NCBI GenBank assembly: GCA_017938365.1
Contig: JAGBBT010000100.1
Span: 1 to 64,000 of the forward strand
DNA from: Treponema sp.
GTDB lineage: Bacteria; Spirochaetota; Spirochaetia; Treponematales; Treponemataceae
Reading direction: 5' to 3'
DNA: 64,000 bases
Shown: positions 56,186-64,000 of the stretch, piece by piece
Layout of the letters: each line of letters begins with the position of its first letter
How positions within the stretch are numbered: the stretch's first letter is position 1
Translations under genes and position numbers: made by a program
The notes under the pieces: generated by a model
Seen by the model: the letters and a program-made list of their open reading frames with translations, nothing else
The model's database searches: none
What the model was told of the DNA's origin: nothing

Positions 56186-57286
56186 ATGGATTACGATGAA
56201 TTTAAAGATGAGCTTTATAAAAAGTGGCAAAAATCTTTATTAACAGTTTGTTGGTATGGCGCTTTTGTTGTATTGATAGCTGAAATTGCTGTGTTTTTTT
56301 TATTTCTCTTTGAAAAATCTATTTCAGAGGTTTCTATACTTCAATATATTCTTGTTAGAATTTGTTTGCCAAGTTTCTTAAACTTTTTTTCAGTTGTGTT
56401 TTTTTCTTTATCATTAAAATCAAATAGATATTCTATAAATCAAAAAAATTATATAGCATCTTTTTCTGTATTTGTTATTAGTTCTGTTGTTTCTATTTTT
56501 CATAACTACTTTAGTTTTTTATTAGTGGCAAGCGGTCTTCCTATTATTATGTGTGCAGTTTTTGCCGATAAAAGGCTACTTAAAAGTTTTTTAATTTTAT
56601 GTTTGCTTAGTTTTGCCTTTTCTGTTTATGTAATGGCATTTAACAGAAATATTTATAGCATCGTTGATTTTTGTGTAATTGTTATTTGTGCTTTAATTTT
56701 TATTATTTTTATTTATGGAGTGGCAGATTTTATTGTTACAAGTCAATCAGAACAAATTAAATTTATTTATGATGCATCAAAGAAACAAGTTGAATTAATT
56801 CAAGAATTAAAAATTGAACCTTTAACAAGTTTATATAATAGAAAAGCATTAACAGGTGCCTTGAAATCTTTGGTGAGAAAATTTAATGATGGTGAAGTAG
56901 AACCAAGTCTTGTTGTGATTGATATAGATCATTTTAAGCATGTTAATGATCAATTTGGACATGCCAATGGCGATTTGGTTCTTATTGAACTTGCAAATAT
57001 CATCAAAAAAAGAATGGGCGGTATAAGACATTCTTTTAGATATGGTGGTGAGGAATTTGTTCTTTTATTTGAAACAAAGCCGTTAAATGAAGTAGTACAA
57101 ATTGTTGATTTGATTAGAGAAGATTTTAGTAAAAAACATTATGACTTCTCTCCAGAATTGATAATTACAATAAGTGCTGGTATTTCAAAGTTATGCAAAA
57201 ATTGGGACGAATTGATTTGGTTTAATTCTGCTGATTCGGCAATGTATAGTGCAAAAGCCAGTGGTAGAAACTGTATTGTGTATTAA
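56186..57286 (+). CDS. Membrane diguanylate cyclase (GGDEF)
   Basis: 366 residues. Six membrane segments (~20-195) form the sensor part, then a GGDEF domain with an active RYGGEEF motif. The RxxD product-inhibition site before it is absent (GGIR). It makes c-di-GMP. There is no ribosome-binding site; TAAAAT ends 11 nt before ATG, allowing at most a short leader. Confidence 0.92.
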   Translation: MDYDEFKDELYKKWQKSLLTVCWYGAFVVLIAEIAVFFLFLFEKSISEVSILQYILVRICLPSFLNFFSVVFFSLSLKSNRYSINQKNYIASFSVFVISSVVSIFHNYFSFLLVASGLPIIMCAVFADKRLLKSFLILCLLSFAFSVYVMAFNRNIYSIVDFCVIVICALIFIIFIYGVADFIVTSQSEQIKFIYDASKKQVELIQELKIEPLTSLYNRKALTGALKSLVRKFNDGEVEPSLVVIDIDHFKHVNDQFGHANGDLVLIELANIIKKRMGGIRHSFRYGGEEFVLLFETKPLNEVVQIVDLIREDFSKKHYDFSPELIITISAGISKLCKNWDELIWFNSADSAMYSAKASGRNCIVY

Positions 57287-57352
57287 AACAGTCTGTTGAG
57301 TAAAAATTAAAATACGGTTATCATAAATCCACTTTTTAAAAAGGAATCTAAA

Positions 57353-58483
57353 ATGAAATTGACATGTGGTATTGTAGGTCTTCCAAATGTTGGAAAATCG
57401 ACTATTTTTTCAGCTTTAACAAAAGCTCCGGCATCTGCCGAAAATTATCCTTTCTGTACAATTGATCCAAATAAGGGTGTTGTAGAATTACCTGATGAAC
57501 GACTTGATTTTATGGCAGAGGTTTTTCAGCCAAAGAAGAAAATTCCTGCTACAGTAGATTTTGTTGATATTGCTGGATTGATAAAAGGTGCTTCAAAAGG
57601 CGAAGGTTTAGGTAATCAATTCCTTGCTAATATTCGAGAAACTTCAATTATTGCTCATGTTGTTAGATGTTTTGATAATCCTGATATTCAGCATGTAAGA
57701 GATGATGCAAGAACTGAAGCTCCAATTGATCCAGAAAGTGATATTCTTACTATTAATTACGAACTTTGTCAGGCAGATATTGATACAATTACAAAACGAG
57801 AAGATAAAGTAATGCGTCAAATTCGTGCTATGGGTAAAGATGAAGAAAAAAAGTTTATAGGATATAGAAGTGCTGTTGATAAAATTTTGCCATTACTTCA
57901 GGAAGGTAAATGTGCAAGACAAGCAGATTTAACAGAAGAAGAATTAGCTGGAATTTATGATTTGCACTTACTTACAATTAAGCCACAGTTATTTGTTTGT
58001 AATATTGACGAAGATACAATTTCAGAAGGTACAAATAAATATGTAGAAACAGTAAAGAAACTTGCCGCAGAAGAAAAATCTGATGTAATTGTAATTTGTG
58101 GTAAGTTCGAAAGTGATTTAGTAGAAATTACAGATCCTGCAGAGCGTAAAGATTTCATGGAAAGCGTTGGATTACAAGAAAGTGGTTTAACAGTGCTTGC
58201 CAGAGCAGCATACAATTTAATGGGATTAAGAACATTCTTTACAGGTGGAGCTGATGAATGTAGAGCTTGGACTATTCATAATGGTGATAAAGCTCCTCAG
58301 GCTGCTGGCGTAATTCATACAGATTTTGAAAAAGGTTTTATAAAAGCTGAAGTTTATTCAGTAGAAGACTTGCGAAAGTATGGTTCAGAAAGCGAGATAA
58401 AAGCTGCTGGAAAATATAGACAAGAAGGAAAAGAATATGTAGTTCAAGACGGAGACTGTATGTTCTTTAAATTTAACGTTTAA
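57353..58483 (+). CDS. ychF: Ribosome-binding ATPase YchF
   Basis: 376 residues. P-loop GLPNVGKST (9-17), DFVDIAGLIKGASKGEGLGNQFLANIRE and NIDE in place of the G4 NKxD motif, so it uses ATP. A TGS domain ends the protein (FEKGFIKAEVYS). Obg family, binds ribosomes. AAGGA is 7 nt before ATG, and a strong terminator follows. Confidence 0.96.
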   Translation: MKLTCGIVGLPNVGKSTIFSALTKAPASAENYPFCTIDPNKGVVELPDERLDFMAEVFQPKKKIPATVDFVDIAGLIKGASKGEGLGNQFLANIRETSIIAHVVRCFDNPDIQHVRDDARTEAPIDPESDILTINYELCQADIDTITKREDKVMRQIRAMGKDEEKKFIGYRSAVDKILPLLQEGKCARQADLTEEELAGIYDLHLLTIKPQLFVCNIDEDTISEGTNKYVETVKKLAAEEKSDVIVICGKFESDLVEITDPAERKDFMESVGLQESGLTVLARAAYNLMGLRTFFTGGADECRAWTIHNGDKAPQAAGVIHTDFEKGFIKAEVYSVEDLRKYGSESEIKAAGKYRQEGKEYVVQDGDCMFFKFNV

Positions 58484-58505
58484 TATAAATTACTTTTAAT
58501 ACATG

Positions 58506-58548
58506 CCCTAAAATTGAATAGAAATAATTCGATTTTAGGGTATTTTTT
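58506..58548 (+). terminator. Terminator after ychF
   Basis: A 14-bp stem with one G-U pair (58506-58519 with 58527-58540), a 7-nt loop and a T-run. Confidence 0.92.
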
Positions 58549-58604
58549 TTATTTTTTTGGAAAATTAAAAATTAAAATCGTATATATAACACAGAGGTAT
58601 TTAT

Positions 58605-59588
58605 ATGAAAAAATCTGTGTTTATTATTTTTAGTCTGTTTAGTTTATTTTCTTGTAATGTTCATCCTAAAAGCAATAATCAAATCAAAAAAACAGAAATA
58701 AAATTACTGAGTTGGAATTTAGAAACTTTTTTTGATGCAAACTATGATGGTAACGAATATCCTGATTTTACAAAAACTTCTTCCGGGTGGAATCAATTAA
58801 AATATGAAAACAGGCTCAATAACCTAATTTCTGTTCTAAAAACTATAGATACAGATATTGTTGTTTTCCAAGAACTTGAAAAAGAAAATCAACTTTATGA
58901 TATTTCGAATAAATTATTTTCTGTATTCAGTTTTTCGAAAGTATACGGATACGGAGCATTTGCAAAAGAAAAAGATTCTGCTATTGGTTGTGGCATTCTT
59001 TCTAGATATCCTATTTTAAATGTTACAGTACATTCTGTTTGTATAAAGACTAAAAATCAACAACAACCATCGCTACGGCCAATTATGGAAGTTTTAATAA
59101 AAAAAGGTAATTCGGAGTTTTGCATTCTCGTAAATCATTGGAAAAGTAAAAGTGGCGGAGAAGAAAATACAAGAATATGGAGAAATTATCAAGAAACAAT
59201 ACTTGCTGATAGAATTAATAAGTTATCAGAAAAAGGAATCCCTTTTGTGGCTTGCGGTGATTTTAATAAAGATATAAAAGAATTTGAAAAAATTATTAAT
59301 TCCGATGGCTGTGTAAATATACTATTAAAAGGTTCGAAAAATGCATATGTGACTTCTCCGTGGTATAACTTGCAAGGAGAATTAATTGAACCTGGAAGTT
59401 ATTATTATAAAAAAAGTTGGGGTAGAATAGATCATTTTTTCTATGGAAAAAACATAGAATTAGTAGATTTTACTGTAGAAACAAACGGTCCGTGGAAAAG
59501 TTCTGCTGGAACACCCTTGAGATATTTTATAAAGAACGGAAAGGGCTATTCTGATCATTTCCCAATATCATGCAAAATAAGAGTTTAA
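58605..59588 (+). CDS. Endonuclease/exonuclease/phosphatase-family lipoprotein
   Basis: 327 residues. Lipobox LFSC. The EEP active-site set is complete: SWNLETF, FQELE, VNHWKSK, CGDFNKD, RIDHFF, YSDHFPIS. It is a metal-dependent phosphoesterase outside the cytoplasm, perhaps a DNase or a sphingomyelinase-like enzyme; the family does not show which. AGAGG is 7 nt before ATG. Its 3' end is 4 bp from the convergent methyltransferase. Confidence 0.9.
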   Translation: MKKSVFIIFSLFSLFSCNVHPKSNNQIKKTEIKLLSWNLETFFDANYDGNEYPDFTKTSSGWNQLKYENRLNNLISVLKTIDTDIVVFQELEKENQLYDISNKLFSVFSFSKVYGYGAFAKEKDSAIGCGILSRYPILNVTVHSVCIKTKNQQQPSLRPIMEVLIKKGNSEFCILVNHWKSKSGGEENTRIWRNYQETILADRINKLSEKGIPFVACGDFNKDIKEFEKIINSDGCVNILLKGSKNAYVTSPWYNLQGELIEPGSYYYKKSWGRIDHFFYGKNIELVDFTVETNGPWKSSAGTPLRYFIKNGKGYSDHFPISCKIRV

Positions 59589-59592
59589 GTAA

Positions 59593-60540
59593 TTAACTGT
59601 TTCTAGCTCTAAAAATACCGTCTTCAAAACCTTGAATGGTATTATCCAAATCTGCGTGTTCTAATCTGTATTGAGTCCATCCACAAAAACGTTTTTCTTT
59701 TTCGATAGAACACCATCGACGATTTAGTTTTTTTGCAGTTACTGCTGTTGAGCCAGAACCTCCAAAAGGATCAAATACAATTTCGTTCTTATTGGAAGAG
59801 GCTAAAATCAGCTTTGCAAGTAATTTTTCTGGTTTTTGAGTTGGATGAGCTGTATTTTCTGGCATAGACCAAAATGGAATTGTTATGTCGTTCCAGAAGT
59901 TTGAAGGAAATGTATCTCTGAAATTTCCTTCTTCAGATTCTGTCCAATCTTTAGGTTTTCCATTTTGTTTGTAAGGTGCAATAACTTTTCTTCTTACTTT
60001 TACAGCATCTGTATTAAAAGTGTATTCTTCGCCTTTTGTTATAAACCATATGTCTTCATGACAGTTTTTCCAATTTGATTTAGCACCGCGGCCTTTTTCT
60101 CTTTCCCATGTAATTCTATTTCTTATTTTTAAGAGATTTTGTTCTTCGTATTCTGATAATACTTCTCCTACTATTATGCTACTCTTCCAATCTACACAAA
60201 TATACATAGTTCCGTTTTTTGTTAGCAAAGGAAGAACTAAATCTAACCATTGTTTTGTATATTTGTGATATTCGCTGTGTTTTTTTGCAGCAAACTTTGA
60301 AGAATCATATTGCTTTGAAAGATTGTAAGGAGGATCTACTATTATTAGGGGGAATATTTCTTTTGGAAGCTTAGGAAGAACTAAAAATGAGTCTCCGCAA
60401 ATTATTTTGTTCTCAATCTCATTTAATGGAAGATTATTTACTTGCTCTGAAGGAAATAAACACTTATTTATGTAATTTATTCCTTCTTGTTCCGTAAAGT
60501 CTATAGTTTTGTTTCTTGAGGATTTAAGTTCTTCTTTCAT
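59593..60540 (-). CDS. DNA adenine/cytosine-N4 methyltransferase, beta class (orphan)
   Basis: 315 residues. Catalytic motif DPPYNLS (IV) comes before the SAM-binding motif FDPFGGSGSTAVTA (I), the beta-class order. TWEREKGRGAKSNWKNCHEDIWF is the target-recognition and motif VIII region. No restriction gene lies within reach, so it is an orphan methylase or is linked to regulation. Target unknown. TATACT ends 10 nt before ATG. Confidence 0.88.
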   Translation of the reverse strand: MKEELKSSRNKTIDFTEQEGINYINKCLFPSEQVNNLPLNEIENKIICGDSFLVLPKLPKEIFPLIIVDPPYNLSKQYDSSKFAAKKHSEYHKYTKQWLDLVLPLLTKNGTMYICVDWKSSIIVGEVLSEYEEQNLLKIRNRITWEREKGRGAKSNWKNCHEDIWFITKGEEYTFNTDAVKVRRKVIAPYKQNGKPKDWTESEEGNFRDTFPSNFWNDITIPFWSMPENTAHPTQKPEKLLAKLILASSNKNEIVFDPFGGSGSTAVTAKKLNRRWCSIEKEKRFCGWTQYRLEHADLDNTIQGFEDGIFRARNS

Positions 60541-60776
60541 TATGTTTTTTAGTATAACAAATTATAATCATTGATTGAATATGAATTAAATATAACATAA
60601 TTCTTGTGTAATTTATAAAATATAACACAGTTTGTTTTTACTTTTTTATTAATATATGATTTATTATAAAAAATATTTGTTAAATCTATAAAATGTGATG
60701 ATTATTACTGAATACCTCAATAAAAAGTCTGTAAAATGCAAAGAATTTATATAATTTAAATACGATAATCTGTATA
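60541..60776. other. Intergenic region with no recognised feature
   Basis: AT-rich. It holds the -10 of the methyltransferase gene at its left end; I see no tRNA, open frame or repeat. Confidence 0.5.
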
Positions 60777-60799
60777 TTGAAAATTAACTTGATGAAGTA

Positions 60800-60910
60800 A
60801 AGTAGTTTGCTTTTTTTCATCTGGATTTCCTGCCGTTCTCCTCCCTTTTCGACAGGATAGTTGCTATGGTGTTTGTAGATAATGTATGAATGCCATAGCA
60901 ATTTTTTTTT
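60800..60910 (+). ncRNA. Candidate small RNA or attenuated leader
   Basis: A hairpin (60828-60835 with 60850-60857, one mismatch) presents a loop of only C and T (TTCTCCTCCCTTTT), complementary to Shine-Dalgarno sequence. A strong terminator follows. A weak promoter (TTGAAA at 60777, TAAAGT at 60798) would give an RNA of about 100 nt. It could act on other mRNAs, or be the leader of the ABC importer downstream. I found no match to known riboswitches. Confidence 0.4.
60861..60910 (+). terminator. Terminator of the candidate small RNA
   Basis: TTGCTATGG (60861-60869) pairs with CCATAGCAA (60893-60901), 9 bp, followed by nine T. Confidence 0.8.
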
Positions 60911-60929
60911 ATAAGCTATGTTTTTTTTT
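60894..60929 (+). terminator. Second terminator-like hairpin sharing an arm with the first
   Basis: CATAGC (60894-60899) can instead pair with GCTATG (60915-60920), again followed by nine T. The two structures exclude each other. Confidence 0.5.
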
Positions 60930-60973
60930 CAGCAAAAGTATTATATTCAAATATAAATACGCAAGGAGCAATT

Positions 60974-61975
60974 ATGAAAAAAAAGAATTTATTTTTTATT
61001 ATGGTAATGGTTATTTCATCAATGTTAACTATGTCTTGTTCAAAAAAAGAGCAAACTCTTAATGTTTATGCAATAATCCATGAAGAAGAAACAAAGGCTC
61101 TTACAGAATTATTTACTAAAAAAACAGGAATAAAAGTATCGTATTTAAGAGCAACAACTGGAGAACTTGTAAATCGTGTTATTACAGAAAAAGATAATCC
61201 TATGGCAGATGTTTTATTGGGAGGTGCTTCTAGTTATCATATACAAGCATCGAATGCAGGAGCTTTAGAACCTTATGTTTCTGAAGTTGCTAAAGATTTT
61301 CCTAGTTTTGCTAAATCTACTGATAATACTTGGACAGGATTTTGTGTATTAACATTAGGTATTGGAGTTAATAGTAAAAGATTTGAAGAAAAGTTTGCAA
61401 ATCAAAAAATGCCACAAACTTGGGAAGAATTAATAAATCCTTCGTACAAGGATGAAATTGTATTAACAAATCCTGTTGCATCTTCAACAGCATATTTATT
61501 TGTTCAAAATCAATTACAAAGACTTGGTTGGGATAAAGGCTGGGAATATTTACTTGATTTAAGTCAATTAGTAGGACAGTTTCCTGATAGTGGAAGTGCA
61601 CCTCCAAAATTAATTGGTACAGGCGAATATGCAATTGGAATTGCCTATGTTCATGCACTTGCTAAGTATAAGTCTCAGGGATTTGATATTATTACAGTTG
61701 CACCTCCTGATTCTGTTGGAGATGTTGATTGTGTTTCTATAATGAAGAATTCTAAAAACTTAGATGCAGCAAAGAAATTTGTTGATTTTATATTATCTGC
61801 AGAAGCACAAGAATTAATGTGTTCTATGGATTTTACAACTCCAGTAAATCCTGCTGCTAAAATAGTGGAAGGATGTATTCCTGTTGAAGACATAAAATTA
61901 ATTGATTATGATAGAGAGAAAGCTGCTTCGCAAAGAACTGAAGTTCTTGAAATATGGAGTAAGAATGTTAAGTAA
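60974..61975 (+). CDS. Fe3+-type ABC transporter substrate-binding lipoprotein
   Basis: 333 residues. Lipobox MSC. The mature protein begins LNVYAIIHEEETKALTELFTKKTGIKVSYLRATTGEL, as in FbpA-like proteins, and carries VNPAAKIVEG near the end. Ligands in this clade are ferric iron, phosphonates or sugars; none of the iron-binding tyrosines is certain here. AGGAG precedes the ATG. First gene of the importer operon. Confidence 0.85.
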   Translation: MKKKNLFFIMVMVISSMLTMSCSKKEQTLNVYAIIHEEETKALTELFTKKTGIKVSYLRATTGELVNRVITEKDNPMADVLLGGASSYHIQASNAGALEPYVSEVAKDFPSFAKSTDNTWTGFCVLTLGIGVNSKRFEEKFANQKMPQTWEELINPSYKDEIVLTNPVASSTAYLFVQNQLQRLGWDKGWEYLLDLSQLVGQFPDSGSAPPKLIGTGEYAIGIAYVHALAKYKSQGFDIITVAPPDSVGDVDCVSIMKNSKNLDAAKKFVDFILSAEAQELMCSMDFTTPVNPAAKIVEGCIPVEDIKLIDYDREKAASQRTEVLEIWSKNVK

Positions 61976-62025
61976 AGTTTATTAATATTATTTACTTATA
62001 CAGGATTCATAAGGATTTTAATTTT

Positions 62026-63648
62026 TTGAATAAATTGTTAAAAGGCGGCAGTAATTCATTTTATATAATTTGGATTTCTGTCGTTATTTTTTTTACAACA
62101 TTTGTAATTTTTCCTCTTGTATGTATTTTTCTGCAACCAAAATTATCAGATGTTCTCCTTGTTTTAACATCTGAACGATGGCATAAAGCAATTATAAATA
62201 CATTTTTTCAGTGTGTTTGTTCAACAACTTTATCTGTATTTGTTGGTTATGTTTATGCTTATGCTGTAATAAGAGGAAAATTACCTTTTAAAAAGATTTT
62301 TTCGCTATTCCCAATAATACATTTAGTAACACCGCCTTTTGTGGGAGGATTAGCTTTTATACTTTTACTTGGTCGACAAGGTTTTATTACAAAAACAATT
62401 TTAGGTTTAGATGTTTCATTATATGGTTTTTGGGGTTTGTTATTAGCTCAAGTTTTGTGCTTTTTCCCTATTGCATATTTAATATGTTGTCAGACTTTAC
62501 AAGGTATTAACCCTTCTTTAGAACAGGCTGCACGAAGTATGGGAGCAAATAAACTAAAAATCTTCTTTACAATAACACTTCCTTTATCGTTTCCAGGAAT
62601 TTTATCTTCTTTTTTGTTTATAGCAGTTTCTGTTTTAAGTGATTTTGGAAATCCTTTAATAATTGCTGGAAGATATAGAGTTTTAGCTGTTGAAATTTAC
62701 ACACAACTTACAGGTTGGCTAAATACTGGTGTAAGTACTGTTTTAGGAATAATTTTATTAGTGCCATCGATAGTACTATTTATATTTCAAAATAAACTTC
62801 TAAAAAAGAATATTCAAAAGATTGCTACTATTGGCGGAAAGTCTTCAAACAATTCTTCTTTTTATGATAATAAAAAGATTTCTGTGTTATTTACATTATT
62901 CTGTTCTGCCATTGCTTTTATAATTGTGGCACAGTTTTTATCTATTATATTGGGTAGCTTTCAGAAGTTATGGAGTGTTAATCCAGCTTTTACACTAAAT
63001 CATATAAAAGGGATTTTTAGTTATAAAAGTGAATTGTTTAATTCTTTAAGTTTTGCTTTTATTTCTGCGATTTTAAGTACAGCTATAGCATGTGTAACAT
63101 CATATATTACAAACAGAACAAGTGTTTTGGGATACAAGACTTTAGATGTAGTTTGCCAACTACCGGCCGCAATTCCTGGATCATTATTTGGACTTTCTTT
63201 GGCAATAGCAGCAAATATGATTCATTTTAGAGGAAGTCACTTTTTAATAATAATTGCAATGACAGTTTCTTATTTACCTTTTTCATATAGGGCATGTACT
63301 TCTACAATTGTTCAAATAAAAAAAACATTAGATGATGGGGCTAGAAGTTTAGGTGCAGACAGAATAAAAGTTTTGACTTCAGTAATTTTGCCTTTAAGTA
63401 TAGAAGGAATCTTTTCGTCATTTGTGTATAATTTTGTTCGTGGAGTCGGAACTTTAAGTGCAGTTATTTTTTTAGTTTCATTTAATACTCCATTATCCTC
63501 TGTAAAAATATTAAATTTAGCAGAACAAGGAGATTGGGGAAAAGCTGCAGCCCTTGCTTTAGTATTAACTTTATTAACATTTGCTATTTTGGGGATAGGA
63601 AAATTAATATCGAATAAGTTTAGAATAAAAATATGGAATAATAATTAA
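62026..63648 (+). CDS. Fe3+-type ABC transporter permease, two fused permease domains
   Basis: 540 residues and about 12 membrane segments, two complete permease halves as in FbpB. EAA loops EQAARSMGANKLKIFFTITLPLSFPG and DDGARSLGADRIKVLTSVILPLSIEG. It starts with TTG; AAGGA is upstream. It lies 50 bp after the binding protein gene. Confidence 0.9.
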   Translation: MNKLLKGGSNSFYIIWISVVIFFTTFVIFPLVCIFLQPKLSDVLLVLTSERWHKAIINTFFQCVCSTTLSVFVGYVYAYAVIRGKLPFKKIFSLFPIIHLVTPPFVGGLAFILLLGRQGFITKTILGLDVSLYGFWGLLLAQVLCFFPIAYLICCQTLQGINPSLEQAARSMGANKLKIFFTITLPLSFPGILSSFLFIAVSVLSDFGNPLIIAGRYRVLAVEIYTQLTGWLNTGVSTVLGIILLVPSIVLFIFQNKLLKKNIQKIATIGGKSSNNSSFYDNKKISVLFTLFCSAIAFIIVAQFLSIILGSFQKLWSVNPAFTLNHIKGIFSYKSELFNSLSFAFISAILSTAIACVTSYITNRTSVLGYKTLDVVCQLPAAIPGSLFGLSLAIAANMIHFRGSHFLIIIAMTVSYLPFSYRACTSTIVQIKKTLDDGARSLGADRIKVLTSVILPLSIEGIFSSFVYNFVRGVGTLSAVIFLVSFNTPLSSVKILNLAEQGDWGKAAALALVLTLLTFAILGIGKLISNKFRIKIWNNN

Positions 63649-63669
63649 TTGTAGGTTAATATAAAAAAA

Positions 63670-64000
63670 ATGAGTAAATCTGCATCCCTTTCATTTGAAA
63701 ATATTACTTTTTCTTTTGGTAAAAATATTATTGTTTCTGATTTTTCTTTAGATGTTAAAAAAGGTAGTTTTACAACATTATTAGGACCTTCAGGTTGTGG
63801 TAAGACAACTTTATTACGATTAGTTTCTGGATTTTTGGAACCTTCAGAAGGAAGTATAAAAATTGATGGAATAAATCAGAATAAATTACCTCCTGAAGCA
63901 AGAGAAATCGGAATGGTTTTTCAAGATTATGCTTTGTTTCCTCATATGACAGTAGAAAAGAATTTATTTTACGGTTTAGGAATAAAGAATAACAAAAAAG
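63670..64000 (+). CDS. ABC transporter ATPase, N-terminal part (continues beyond window)
   Basis: 110 residues visible. Walker A GPSGCGKTTLL, then the Q-loop FQDYALFPHMTVEKN, typical of FbpC/PotA-type ATPases. It completes the Fe3+-type importer. It runs off the end of the window, so the signature and Walker B motifs cannot be checked. Confidence 0.9.
   Translation, partial: MSKSASLSFENITFSFGKNIIVSDFSLDVKKGSFTTLLGPSGCGKTTLLRLVSGFLEPSEGSIKIDGINQNKLPPEAREIGMVFQDYALFPHMTVEKNLFYGLGIKNNKK

Noticed and set aside
60686-60901. Minus-strand small protein gene before the ABC importer
   Set aside because: It covers the terminator hairpin and CU-rich loop; the GGAGG is the reverse of that loop and is too far from the ATG.
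60800-60973. Known riboswitch (TPP, c-di-GMP, others)
   Set aside because: The conserved core bases of the classes I know are absent on both strands.
1-64000. tRNA, rRNA, CRISPR, prophage and insertion sequences
   Set aside because: No cloverleaf, repeat array, integrase or transposase was seen by eye.

Overview
The window is AT-rich, densely packed chromosomal DNA. It most resembles a host- or gut-associated spirochaete of the genus Treponema. The reasons are many short-lipobox lipoproteins, a low-GC codon style, a COG3014-type lipoprotein, a treponemal MraY, three c-di-GMP proteins, and full potABCD, RND and Fe-type ABC loci. The genus call is inference from gene content. I saw no rRNA, tRNA, CRISPR array, prophage or insertion sequence. 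The window starts inside a DEAD-box helicase gene and ends inside an ABC ATPase gene.

Layout. 1-5.9 kb: helicase tail, hisHF, a small membrane protein, a RecQ-type helicase, an OmpA-domain protein and a membrane-anchored endonuclease-like protein. 5.9-13.3 kb: a PAS-GGDEF-EAL protein, the spermidine/putrescine operon potABCD and azlCD. 13.4-16.0 kb: a small membrane protein, rplM-rpsI with a structured leader, recX, and a response regulator with its DNA-binding domain first. 16.0-22.8 kb: a CYTH-DUF975-sppA operon, a MATE exporter, an aldose-1-epimerase and a RelA/SpoT homologue. 22.8-29.4 kb: a TolC-MFP-RND efflux operon with a PII-like companion and a pseudouridine synthase. 29.4-39.3 kb: prfA-prmC, an ankyrin lipoprotein, a beta-helix lipoprotein, mnmG, and pepF-add followed by a degenerate add paralogue. 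39.4-48.4 kb: an SH3 lipoprotein, an ABC-F ATPase, an AraC regulator next to a hydrolase lipoprotein, galE, an M20 peptidase and a COG3014 lipoprotein. 48.4-58.5 kb: a PTS-EIIC/EAL gene split by a frameshift, mraY, an acyl-CoA synthetase, aroA, ilvE, a diguanylate cyclase and ychF. 58.6-64 kb: an exo/endonuclease-phosphatase lipoprotein, an orphan DNA methyltransferase, a candidate small RNA, and an Fe3+-type ABC importer.

The main points for a second look are these. (1) At least twelve genes lack a Shine-Dalgarno sequence and instead have a -10 hexamer ending 4-8 nt before the ATG, which predicts widespread leaderless mRNAs. (2) The RelA/SpoT protein has lost the hydrolase motif residues but keeps the synthetase motifs and has no ACT domain. 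(3) A PTS permease-EAL fusion is split by a -1 frame change. (4) A probable catalytically dead adenosine-deaminase paralogue follows the intact enzyme in one operon. (5) A candidate small RNA displays a CU-rich, anti-Shine-Dalgarno loop and ends in two terminators that share an arm. (6) Four stem-loops in a row lie inside the RND efflux operon, whose start carries a perfect 12-bp palindrome.
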